A stretch of 64,000 bases of DNA from an uncultured Acetatifactor sp. (GTDB lineage: Bacteria > Bacillota > Clostridia > Lachnospirales > Lachnospiraceae), in assembly GCA_934436245.1 (NCBI GenBank), contig CAKSAM010000001.1, forward strand, positions 116,985-180,984, written 5' to 3'. The notes below the pieces were generated by a model. That model was not told the DNA's origin and made no database searches. It was given only the letters and a program-made list of their open reading frames with translations. Shown here one piece after another: positions 54,149 to 61,116 of this stretch. A program made the position numbers and the translations under genes. Positions within the stretch are counted from its first letter, which is position 1. Each line of letters opens with the position of its first letter.

Positions 54149-56042
54149 AATAATATCTCACCTCCTGCATTGCCGGTTTTTCACTACGGTCTGCGAATAA
54201 GATTCCATTCCCTGAGAATTCATAATCACTGGGTCTGTCATCAAAATCTCCTCCGTAGCGCAGTACTCTGCGTCCCGTCACTTCGTCCTTTACCCACAGT
54301 GCCTGGTCGATATAGTCCCAGATAAAGCCACCCTGGTACATCTCAAAACGGTCCAACAGGTCCATATAGGAATTCATTCCACCCAGGGAATTGCCCATAT
54401 CATGCATATATTCGCACAACAGATACGGCTTTTTCGGATCATTTTCCAGATAATCTATAATCTCCTGCGGATATGCATACATCCGGCTCTCCATGTCGGA
54501 AATCACATCCTCATATGCCTTGTTATGGAAAACACCCTCATAGTGCACCAGACGCAAGTCATCTTTTTCCTTGAAGAACTGCTGCATCTCAGCAATATCA
54601 TCCTCGGCATAGGATTCATTTCCCAGGGACCAGAACAGGATTGACGGATGGTTCTTATAACATTCAAAATTCGTTCTGGCGCGGTCCACTACCGCTTCTT
54701 TCCACTCCGGCACAGAACCCGGTACATTCCAGGAGGGCTCTACATCACCCATTTTCTGCCAGGAGCCATGGCTCTCCAGATTGGTCTCCGCCATCACATA
54801 GATTCCGGCTTCATCGCATAGTCCGTACCATTCCTTGCGGTCCGGATAATGACAGGTTCTGACCGCATTGATATTGTTGCGTTTGAAGCAGGCAATATCC
54901 CATTTCATGTCTTCCATGGTAATACATCTTCCGCTGGCAGCATTCCATTCATGGCGGTTCACACCACAGATCACCAACCGCTCACCATTCAGCTTCATTA
55001 CCTCATCCTGCGGATCCAGCGCAAAATCACGGAAGCCTATTTTGTACGGCACCACTTCCGTCACTTCCCCCTCACTGTCTGTCAGAGTGATCTCCAGCTG
55101 ATATAAGTGCGGATTCTCATGGCTCCAGGGAATTACTTTTTCTGCCAATGTTTCCCGAAGGTGCAGCGTCTGTTCCAACTGTGACTGCAAAATCTGTGTC
55201 TGCTCCAGCAGGCATTTCCCGTTGGCATCCGACAGGCATACACGCATTTTGCCCGGACGCTGTCCCTCATCCTCAGCAGATATTTTGATTGCCGCATCTA
55301 ACGTGCCTTTTCCATTCTCTACGGAAAAATAAGGCTTCGCCCAGAGGTCTTCCACATGCCACTGTGGCTTGGCATATAATTCCACACTCCGGAAGATTCC
55401 GAAAAAGCGGAAGAAATCCTGATCCTCCAGAAAAGCAGCCGTACTGCGCTTATGTACTTCCACCGCCAGCAGGTTGTCTTTTTCCTTAATATACGGCGTC
55501 AGATCGAATTCGGAGGGGGTAAAGCTGTCCTCTGCATATCCCACGAAATGCCCATTCAGCCAGACATACATTGCCTGTTCCACACCTTCAAAACAGATGG
55601 CCACCCTTTTCCCCCGCAGACCTTCCGACAGGTGAAAACGCCTGCGATAGCTTCCTACGGGATTATACTCTGCTTCGCTGAAAGCACCTTCTGCCAGACC
55701 TTTCCCCAACGTATACGCCGGACGGCGGTAGATTTTTCCCTCCCAGGGATACATGTTATTGATATAATGAATTTGGTCATAACCTGCCAGTTCAATATGT
55801 CCCGGCACACGGATCGTATCGAACTGTGCACTATCGGCATTTTCCCGGTAGAAATCCACCGGACGGCTTTTCGCATTCACCGAATAGGCGAACTCCCATG
55901 TCCCGTCCAGAGACTGTACCAGGGAACTTCTTCCCTCTGCCGCTTCTTCCGTATCCTGATAGATCGGATGATCACTGTGGGCTGGCAGTTGACCGACCCG
56001 GAACACCTGTGGGGCATCCAGCCATCTGATATCTGCTTCCAT
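54123..56042 (-). CDS. lacL: Beta-galactosidase large subunit (GH2)
   Basis: A 639-residue GH2 protein with the sugar-binding, Ig-like and TIM-barrel domains. Acid/base Glu476 is in GNESYAED, nucleophile Glu544 is in LCEYMHDMGN, and CGVNRHEWN and WDYIDQAL are further LacZ hallmarks. It lacks the C-terminal domain, which lacM supplies. The ATG at 56042 has AAGGAGG upstream. The two genes overlap by 26 nt. It hydrolyses lactose or other beta-galactosides; no lactose transporter is adjacent. Confidence 0.92.
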   Translation of the reverse strand: MEADIRWLDAPQVFRVGQLPAHSDHPIYQDTEEAAEGRSSLVQSLDGTWEFAYSVNAKSRPVDFYRENADSAQFDTIRVPGHIELAGYDQIHYINNMYPWEGKIYRRPAYTLGKGLAEGAFSEAEYNPVGSYRRRFHLSEGLRGKRVAICFEGVEQAMYVWLNGHFVGYAEDSFTPSEFDLTPYIKEKDNLLAVEVHKRSTAAFLEDQDFFRFFGIFRSVELYAKPQWHVEDLWAKPYFSVENGKGTLDAAIKISAEDEGQRPGKMRVCLSDANGKCLLEQTQILQSQLEQTLHLRETLAEKVIPWSHENPHLYQLEITLTDSEGEVTEVVPYKIGFRDFALDPQDEVMKLNGERLVICGVNRHEWNAASGRCITMEDMKWDIACFKRNNINAVRTCHYPDRKEWYGLCDEAGIYVMAETNLESHGSWQKMGDVEPSWNVPGSVPEWKEAVVDRARTNFECYKNHPSILFWSLGNESYAEDDIAEMQQFFKEKDDLRLVHYEGVFHNKAYEDVISDMESRMYAYPQEIIDYLENDPKKPYLLCEYMHDMGNSLGGMNSYMDLLDRFEMYQGGFIWDYIDQALWVKDEVTGRRVLRYGGDFDDRPSDYEFSGNGILFADRSEKPAMQEVRYYYGTQNRNR

Positions 56043-56073
56043 TTTGCTCCTCCTTATTTATCCCTTTTCTATT

Positions 56074-56102
56074 ATAATAATTGTGAATTTTCTTCCATGC
56101 AA
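56074..56102 (-). promoter_or_regulatory. Promoter of lacLM
   Basis: On the minus strand TTGCAT (56097-56102), 17 bp, TATTAT (56074-56079), about 30 bp before the lacL ATG. Confidence 0.55.
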
Positions 56103-56244
56103 CAAGTATTTATCTCTTCTGGGAAAAAACAGATTCCATGATACACTGCCCGGAAATCAAGATTTTTAGTGGCAGCATATGTGAAAATATGTTAATCTAT
56201 AAAAGTATTTGTCTTATATCCACAAATGATAGGAGATTTCGTCT

Positions 56245-57636
56245 ATGTTATCCACAATTGAAGCAGTCAACAGTGTTGTCAACAATTTCATCTGGGGTGT
56301 CCCCGCCATGATCTGTATCATCGGTGTCGGTCTGTATTTAAGTATCCGGACGCGCTTCCTGCAGATCCGCAAGTTCCCCTATTCCATGAAGGTGACACTG
56401 GGACGTATGATGAAGAAAAAAGAAGCCTCCGATGGAGCCCTGACACCTTTCCAGGCGGTATGTACCGCTCTCGCAGCTACCGTTGGTACCGGTAATGTGG
56501 CAGGTGTGGCAGGTGCTATCGCCATTGGCGGTCCCGGTGCGGTATTCTGGATGTGGGTATCTGCGCTGCTCGGCATGTGCACCAAGTTCGCCGAAGTAAC
56601 ACTTGCTGTACACTTCCGCGAGACCAATGCACAGGGAGATCTGGTAGGCGGCCCTATGTATTATATTAAGAACGGACTGGATAAAAAATGGCACTTCCTG
56701 GCGTATTTGTTCGCCGCTTTCGGTGTGCTGGCTGTGTTTGGTACCGGTAATGCCACACAGGTCAATACGATCACTACCGCCATTGATTCTGCTCTGAGCA
56801 GCTTTAACGTACTGCCTGCAGATGCTGTGAAGCTTGTCAACCTGATCATCGGCGTGGCTCTGGCGATCATCATTGCCCTGATCCTGATCGGCGGTATCAA
56901 GCGGATCGGCAATGTTACTTCTAAGCTGGTACCTTTCATGGCGATCATGTATATCGTGCTGGCACTGGGTGTGATCTTTTTCCATATTAAGTCTGTACCT
57001 GCTGTATTTGCTTCTATTATAGAAGGTGCTTTCCATCCCGCCTCTGTCACCGGCGGTGTGGTCGGAAGCTTCTTCATGAGTATGAAAAAGGGCGTATCCC
57101 GCGGTATCTTCTCCAACGAAGCCGGTCTTGGTACCGGATCCATCGCTCATGCCTGTGCCGATACGAAGAAACCGGTAAAGCAGGGCTTCTTCGGCATCTT
57201 TGAGGTATTCGTGGACACCATTATCATCTGTACCATGACAGCTTTAGTCATCCTGTGCAGCGGTGTACCTGTAAATTACGGTGAAGCTGCCGGTGCGGAA
57301 CTGACCATCAGCGGATTCACCGCAGTATATGGCAACTGGGTATCGATCTTTACCGCTGTGGCGATGTGCTGTTTCGCCTTCTCCACCATCATCGGCTGGG
57401 GACTGTATGGCACGAGATGTATCGAGTTCCTCTTCGGTTCCCGCTCCAACATGCCTTTCATGGTACTGTATTCCCTCACCGCTATTGTAGGCGCTACCAT
57501 GAATCTGGGTCTCATGTGGAGCATCGCCGAGACCTTCAACGGACTCATGGTCATTCCCAACCTGATTGCCGTATTCCTGCTGTCCGGCGTTGTAGTAAAA
57601 ATGACAAAGGAATATTTTGCAAAAGAGAACGGGTAA
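56245..57636 (+). CDS. Alanine/glycine:cation symporter (AGCS family)
   Basis: A 463-residue symporter with about eleven helices, taking up alanine, glycine or D-alanine with Na+ (or H+). The AGCS signatures are ATVGTGNVAGVAGAI, GGPGAVFWMWVSALLGM and the GIFSNEAGLGTGSIAHA block. Full length. The ATG has AGGAG upstream. Sodium coupling fits the sodium-type ATP synthase in this window. A short terminator follows, then the phased half-site array. Confidence 0.94.
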   Translation: MLSTIEAVNSVVNNFIWGVPAMICIIGVGLYLSIRTRFLQIRKFPYSMKVTLGRMMKKKEASDGALTPFQAVCTALAATVGTGNVAGVAGAIAIGGPGAVFWMWVSALLGMCTKFAEVTLAVHFRETNAQGDLVGGPMYYIKNGLDKKWHFLAYLFAAFGVLAVFGTGNATQVNTITTAIDSALSSFNVLPADAVKLVNLIIGVALAIIIALILIGGIKRIGNVTSKLVPFMAIMYIVLALGVIFFHIKSVPAVFASIIEGAFHPASVTGGVVGSFFMSMKKGVSRGIFSNEAGLGTGSIAHACADTKKPVKQGFFGIFEVFVDTIIICTMTALVILCSGVPVNYGEAAGAELTISGFTAVYGNWVSIFTAVAMCCFAFSTIIGWGLYGTRCIEFLFGSRSNMPFMVLYSLTAIVGATMNLGLMWSIAETFNGLMVIPNLIAVFLLSGVVVKMTKEYFAKENG

Positions 57637-57655
57637 TACGTTGGCTATACCGGGG

Positions 57656-57681
57656 TTCCCTCTGTCGAGGGAGGCTTTTTT
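57656..57681 (+). terminator. Terminator of the AGCS gene
   Basis: A short stem (tccctc 57657-57662 with gaggga 57667-57672) with a tight 4-nt loop, followed by T6. Confidence 0.65.
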
Positions 57682-57685
57682 AGAA

Positions 57686-57943
57686 TTACCGCCGGAAAGC
57701 CCGGAGTCATTGTCTGGGCGGTAATAATTGCTGTGAATAAGCGAATCCTGTCTCTTTATTACTGCTTCCATGGCGTTATCTCTGTCACAGGCGGTAAAAT
57801 CTGGCACTTTGGAATACAAATTGCAGAAAATTTACCGCTTATAAAGACAGCAGTGGGACATCGGCGGTATAATATGGATGAGTCGAGGGTAAAATGACAT
57901 TTTTTTACCGCCTCACTGGGAAATCAGACGCATGCGGCGGTAA
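57686..57943. repeat. Phased array of eight 8-bp half-sites (four 73-bp units)
   Basis: Four dyads TTACCGCY-N23-GGCGGTAW begin at 57686, 57759, 57832 and 57905, an exact 73-bp period. Left halves: TTACCGCC, TTACTGCT, TTACCGCT, TTACCGCC. Right halves at 57717, 57790, 57863 and 57936: GGCGGTAA, GGCGGTAA, GGCGGTAT, GGCGGTAA. The 23-bp insides and 34-bp linkers are not conserved. Steps of 31 and 42 bp are about three and four helical turns, so every half-site faces the same side. The third right half overlaps a TATAAT (57868-57873). This best fits a cooperative operator array for the downstream gene. Confidence 0.85.
57844..57873 (+). promoter_or_regulatory. Candidate promoter inside the half-site array
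   Basis: Perfect TATAAT (57868-57873) with a weak AAGACA (57844-57849) 18 bp upstream. The third right half-site overlaps the -10, so a bound protein would cover it. The transcript would start near 57880, ahead of the ATC-hydrolase-like gene. Confidence 0.45.
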
Positions 57944-57992
57944 CATACATGAGTATCGAAAAGAATTCCTCTTTAGAGAGGTGTTACGCACG

Positions 57993-58583
57993 ATGAAGGT
58001 CAAACGACAGGAACAGATCAGGGCATTTCTGATAGAAGAATTGGGACAGGATCGGGGCAGCGCTTTGTTTGATACGCAGGAGCAGTTGTTCCACACGCTG
58101 ATAGAAAGCAAAAATACAGAAAACAAATCAAAAAGACAGCAGGAAACGCTGATTCAGACCATTCTTCCCTGTGTAGCGCTGTATAAGACGCTGTTACAGG
58201 AGGGCTTTTCGGAAGAGGAAACCTCCGCATATCTACAAAAATATATGTTTACTATTGTCGGAGCAAATATGCACTCTTCCATGGCAAAAATGGAGCGGAT
58301 CCCCGGCTTCTTCTTCCTTTACAGCAGTATTTTCCGGAAGGTCATGCGCTCCTCCGACCTGCATGAAAGTACACAGGATCACACCAGCGCTTCCTTCGAT
58401 GTAACCATCACAAAATGCCTCTGGCACACCGCCTGCGTTGAGAACAACTGCCCGAAGCTGTGCCACATCTTCTGCGATGCCGACAACGTGACCTACGGCG
58501 GCCTAAAAAAACTGGCCTTCTCCCGGGCGAAAACTTTAGGCTGGGGTGAGGATTACTGTGATTTTCATTTCTCCAGAAAATGA
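57993..58583 (+). CDS. L-2-amino-thiazoline-4-carboxylate hydrolase-like protein
   Basis: A 196-residue protein of the ATC hydrolase family, named for a Pseudomonas enzyme that opens a thiazoline ring on the way to L-cysteine; most members have no tested activity. The C-terminal half is diagnostic: DVTITKCLWHTACVENN, CHIFCDADNVTYGGLKKL and LGWGEDYCDFHF, rich in Cys and His. The ATG at 57993 is chosen at a moderate AGAGAGG site; a frame to 57894 would cross the last half-site dyad. Its upstream region holds the phased array and a candidate promoter. Confidence 0.82.
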   Translation: MKVKRQEQIRAFLIEELGQDRGSALFDTQEQLFHTLIESKNTENKSKRQQETLIQTILPCVALYKTLLQEGFSEEETSAYLQKYMFTIVGANMHSSMAKMERIPGFFFLYSSIFRKVMRSSDLHESTQDHTSASFDVTITKCLWHTACVENNCPKLCHIFCDADNVTYGGLKKLAFSRAKTLGWGEDYCDFHFSRK

Positions 58584-58620
58584 TTCCATACACAACAAAT
58601 AAGAAAGGGAAACACTACGA

Positions 58621-59472
58621 ATGAAGCTGGCAATCCTGTCCGATATCCATGGCAACTACATAGCCTTGCAAAGCTGTCTGAAGCATGCTTGGGAACAGCA
58701 GGTCGATGCCTATCTTTTTTTAGGCGATTATCTGGGAGAATTTTCCTATCCCAAAAAGACACTGGAAATTCTTTATGAGCTGCGGAGTAACTATTCCTGT
58801 TTTTTCATAAGAGGAAATAAGGAGGACTACTGGATCAACCGCAGAAAAGATGTGAGGTGCGACTGGAAAAACGGGAATCACAGCATTATGGCAATGCTTT
58901 ATAATTATGAAAATCTCACCTCCGCTGATATTGATTTCTTTGAGTCTCTGCCAATAAGCCAGAGAATTGCGTTCGATGGAATGGAGCCAGTACTGTTCTG
59001 TCACGGAACCCCCTTTGCCAACAATAAAGAGCTGCATCCAAACAGTGAGGATTTCAAGGATATTCTTCATAAATGTCAGGAAAACTATATCGTATGCGGT
59101 CACACACATATTCAGGGAATCGTTTATAACAGTGAAAAGAAGATAATAAACGCCGGAGCTGTGGGTGTCCCCCTGAAATCTCCCCACAAAACGCAGTACA
59201 TGATATTGACCTCCGATAGCTGCGGTTGGAACCCCGAATTTATTTCACTGGAATATGATGTGGAAAAAGTTATAAAGGAGCTTCACGAATCCGGCCTTTG
59301 GGATCTGTCACCTTATTGGTGCAGGATCACACAGCATTTATTGTATACCGGTGAAGTCTCCCACGGAACCGCATTATTTCGTGTAATGAAATTAAATGGA
59401 TATAAAGACCCGTGGTATAATATTGCTCCTTCTTATTGGGAGGAGGCATTGCGGCAGTTGGGTATTGATTAA
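58621..59472 (+). CDS. Calcineurin-like metallophosphoesterase
   Basis: A 283-residue phosphoesterase. The metal-site motifs are SDIHGN (residues 8-13), LGDYLGE, RGNKEDY, the His in CHGTPF and CGHTHIQG. The layout is closest to YfcE/MJ0936-type phosphodiesterases, but with a longer C-terminal extension (about 200-283) without known domain. It follows the ATC-hydrolase-like gene by 37 nt and is probably cotranscribed. Substrate unknown. Confidence 0.9.
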   Translation: MKLAILSDIHGNYIALQSCLKHAWEQQVDAYLFLGDYLGEFSYPKKTLEILYELRSNYSCFFIRGNKEDYWINRRKDVRCDWKNGNHSIMAMLYNYENLTSADIDFFESLPISQRIAFDGMEPVLFCHGTPFANNKELHPNSEDFKDILHKCQENYIVCGHTHIQGIVYNSEKKIINAGAVGVPLKSPHKTQYMILTSDSCGWNPEFISLEYDVEKVIKELHESGLWDLSPYWCRITQHLLYTGEVSHGTALFRVMKLNGYKDPWYNIAPSYWEEALRQLGID

Positions 59473-59778
59473 TAATCATGGTTAAATAGAAAGTTACGCG
59501 AGCAATGAGCCGCGCATAGGCATAGTGAAGACAGCGATGGGCGCTCGCACATGATTCGCTGTCTTTACTTATGCCGAGATGCGGCGAACGCCGCGATATG
59601 AAATAAGATTGGCAGCGTTTTATGCTGACAATCTTATGAATAGACGGCTGTCAAGTGCGTCCGATAAGGTGGGACGCACGGTATAAAAATAGAGTGAACC
59701 AGCCTCGTTTGTGCGCAAGCGCCCATCGAGGTGTTCCACTCTATTTTTGCATGGCTCGTAGCTATGCTAACTTTCCAT
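59473..59778. other. Hairpin-dense noncoding region
   Basis: About 305 bp without a gene between converging units. In order: a long stem around ggcata ... aagacagcga / tcgctgtctt ... tatgcc (about 59519-59575) with loop GGGCGCTCGCAC; gcggcg / cgccgc (59581-59593); aagattg ... caatctt (59605-59636); gtgcgtcc / gggacgcac (59655-59679); and a long bidirectional terminator-like stem (aaaaatagagtg near 59686 with cactctattttt near 59747) whose loop is GTGCGCAAGCGCCC. The start resembles the left arm of the terminator at 26877 without its partner. Confidence 0.6.
59686..59758. terminator. Bidirectional terminator-like hairpin
   Basis: The stem pairs aaaaatagagtgaacc (left) with ggtgttccactctattttt (right), with an inner cctcg / cgagg and a GCAA-type loop. 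A and T runs at the ends suit both the metallophosphoesterase and HMA transcripts. Confidence 0.75.
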
Positions 59779-60138
59779 TTACATCAATTCAATAGAAGTA
59801 ACTTTGTATCCCAGCTTCTCTACGGCTTTCCGCAGTTCCTCATTAGGAATGTCTGCGCCGAGTTTTACGATTGCTTCGCCTTTCTTCCAGTTGACTTTGG
59901 CATTGACCTGGGTCATGCCGTTCAGGGAATTCTCGATACGATTCTGGCAGTTCACACAGGACATTCCTTCAATATGAAGCTTTTTGGTCGCTACGATAGT
60001 ATCTAAGTGCTTCGGCTTGATCTTCACATCTCCGCCTCCGCCACAGCATCCGCCTTCTCCCTTGAAATGCTTTTTGGATCCCAGTAATGCTGCCACGATC
60101 ACTATGATCAATATTCCACATATCATATATGTTCCCAT
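59779..60138 (-). CDS. Membrane-anchored heavy-metal-associated (HMA) protein
   Basis: A 119-residue protein: one N-terminal membrane helix (residues 4-20), a Gly/Cys stretch GGCCGGGG, and a CopZ/MerP-like HMA domain (about 50-119) with the metal site GMSCVNC (Cys61, Cys64). It probably passes copper or another soft metal at the membrane face. A copy of the dispersed palindromic element sits about 35 bp upstream of its ATG. It lies downstream of the fur/feo genes but behind a terminator. Confidence 0.88.
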   Translation of the reverse strand: MGTYMICGILIIVIVAALLGSKKHFKGEGGCCGGGGDVKIKPKHLDTIVATKKLHIEGMSCVNCQNRIENSLNGMTQVNAKVNWKKGEAIVKLGADIPNEELRKAVEKLGYKVTSIELM

Positions 60139-60171
60139 TTTTCACTCTCCTTATTGTTTTCTTTCAAAAAA

Positions 60172-60231
60172 TAACTATTCAGAACCACATTCGCAAAATC
60201 GCCTCTACGAGGCTTCCTTTTCGCTGCAATA
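60172..60231. repeat. Left half of a dispersed palindromic element
   Basis: This stretch matches 63648-63715 over about 55 bp: taactattcagaacc, then cattcgcaaaatcg, a small gcctc/gaggc hairpin and tccttttcgct. The right inverted end GGCTCTGAATAGTT is missing here. It lies just upstream of the HMA gene. Confidence 0.75.
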
Positions 60232-60280
60232 TCTGTCAAAATTTCATGCAGATCAGTATTATCCTGCCACCCATATAAAT

Positions 60281-60340
60281 AAAACCGGTGTAGGAAACAG
60301 TTCTATCCATCCAGATCTCCTGCCCCCACACCGGTTTTTT
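60281..60340. terminator. Terminator after the fur-like gene
   Basis: An 11-bp stem (aaaaccggtgt, 60281-60291, with acaccggtttt, 60328-60338) around a 36-nt loop, with T run on the plus side and A/T-rich flank on the minus side. Confidence 0.7.
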
Positions 60341-60365
60341 ACTTATTTCTAATTTTTTCTAATTT

Positions 60366-60785
60366 CTAACATACCTGTTCCGCACACTCACACGGTCTGA
60401 TGGTCACATTGGTCACCTTCTGACTGTTCAGGTAACCGCAGGACTTCAATCCGGCCCGGATCACGGAATTCCATTTTTTTGCTGAGAGATGATGTATCGA
60501 TCCATCATCCAGCTCAATGGTACAGGCATTTTCCATCATGCAATTTTCAGAGTAAGCTACCTTATACATGTTCTTACGGCTGATGGCACCGATCTCCTCC
60601 AGGAGATTGACCATGCGGTATACGGTTGCAACTCCCAGCTTGTCATCCTCTTCCAATGCCCGGTAGAAGATTTCCTTACAGCTGGAGCATTCATTCTGGA
60701 GGATAATATCAATCAGCCGAAGTCGCTGCTTTGTAATGCGGCAGCCTTTTTCTTTCAGCTTGGTCAATATGATCTCTCTCTGCAT
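60366..60785 (-). CDS. Fur-family regulator
   Basis: A 139-residue ferric-uptake-regulator homologue. The winged helix contains KEKGCRITKQRLRLIDII, CSSCKEIFYRAL and GVATVYRMVNLLEEIG; the dimer/metal half is altered, with IHHLSAKKW where classic Fur has HHHD-type ligands, and Cys at the end (RPCECAEQVC). The ATG at 60785 is weakly supported; a frame to 60887 would overlap the FeoB-associated gene. Being downstream of feoAB it probably controls this locus by iron. Confidence 0.85.
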   Translation of the reverse strand: MQREIILTKLKEKGCRITKQRLRLIDIILQNECSSCKEIFYRALEEDDKLGVATVYRMVNLLEEIGAISRKNMYKVAYSENCMMENACTIELDDGSIHHLSAKKWNSVIRAGLKSCGYLNSQKVTNVTIRPCECAEQVC

Positions 60786-60813
60786 TTTCGTGGTCTGATA
60801 GCTTACCTGTTCC

Positions 60814-60954
60814 TTAGTGTCCACAATGACCTCCGCAGTGGCTGCAATCACCGCCGCACTGAATGGATTTTCCATTCTTTTTATCATTTATCATTTTGCG
60901 GACAATCAATGCAACTACACCTGCCAGTATCACCAATACAACTACGGTTCCCAT
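60814..60954 (-). CDS. FeoB-associated Cys-rich membrane protein
   Basis: A 46-residue protein not obvious by length alone: one membrane helix (residues 3-18), a basic stretch and a Cys/Gly/His tail CGGDCSHCGGHCGH. This is the pattern of the FeoB-associated Cys-rich family, thought to bind iron at the pore exit. The ATG at 60954 has AAGGAGG 6 nt upstream. It lies 160 bp after feoB and directly before the fur-like gene. Confidence 0.9.
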   Translation of the reverse strand: MGTVVVLVILAGVVALIVRKMINDKKNGKSIQCGGDCSHCGGHCGH

Positions 60955-61116
60955 AGACTGCCTCCTTACTCTTACTTTGAAATCCTGCGGATCCCCTTGT
61001 CGAAGACCCGCAAGTAATGTTACGTTTCTATCTGTTTACTTCCCTCACGAGTATCTGGCTTTACCTGCTGGCAGTCACACCGGACACCTGTAGGAAAGAT
61101 TTCTCATTTATTTTAC

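Noticed and set aside
53207..56042. Frameshifted lacZ
   Set aside because: The downstream part has its own ATG with a strong AGGAGGTGA, and the split point matches LacL/LacM.
56338..57150. 270-codon minus-strand frame
   Set aside because: Antisense to the AGCS symporter; rich in His, Gln and Arg.
57686..57943. 73-bp periodic array as a CRISPR
   Set aside because: Only 8-bp halves are conserved; there is no 24-40 bp repeat, no cas gene and just four units.
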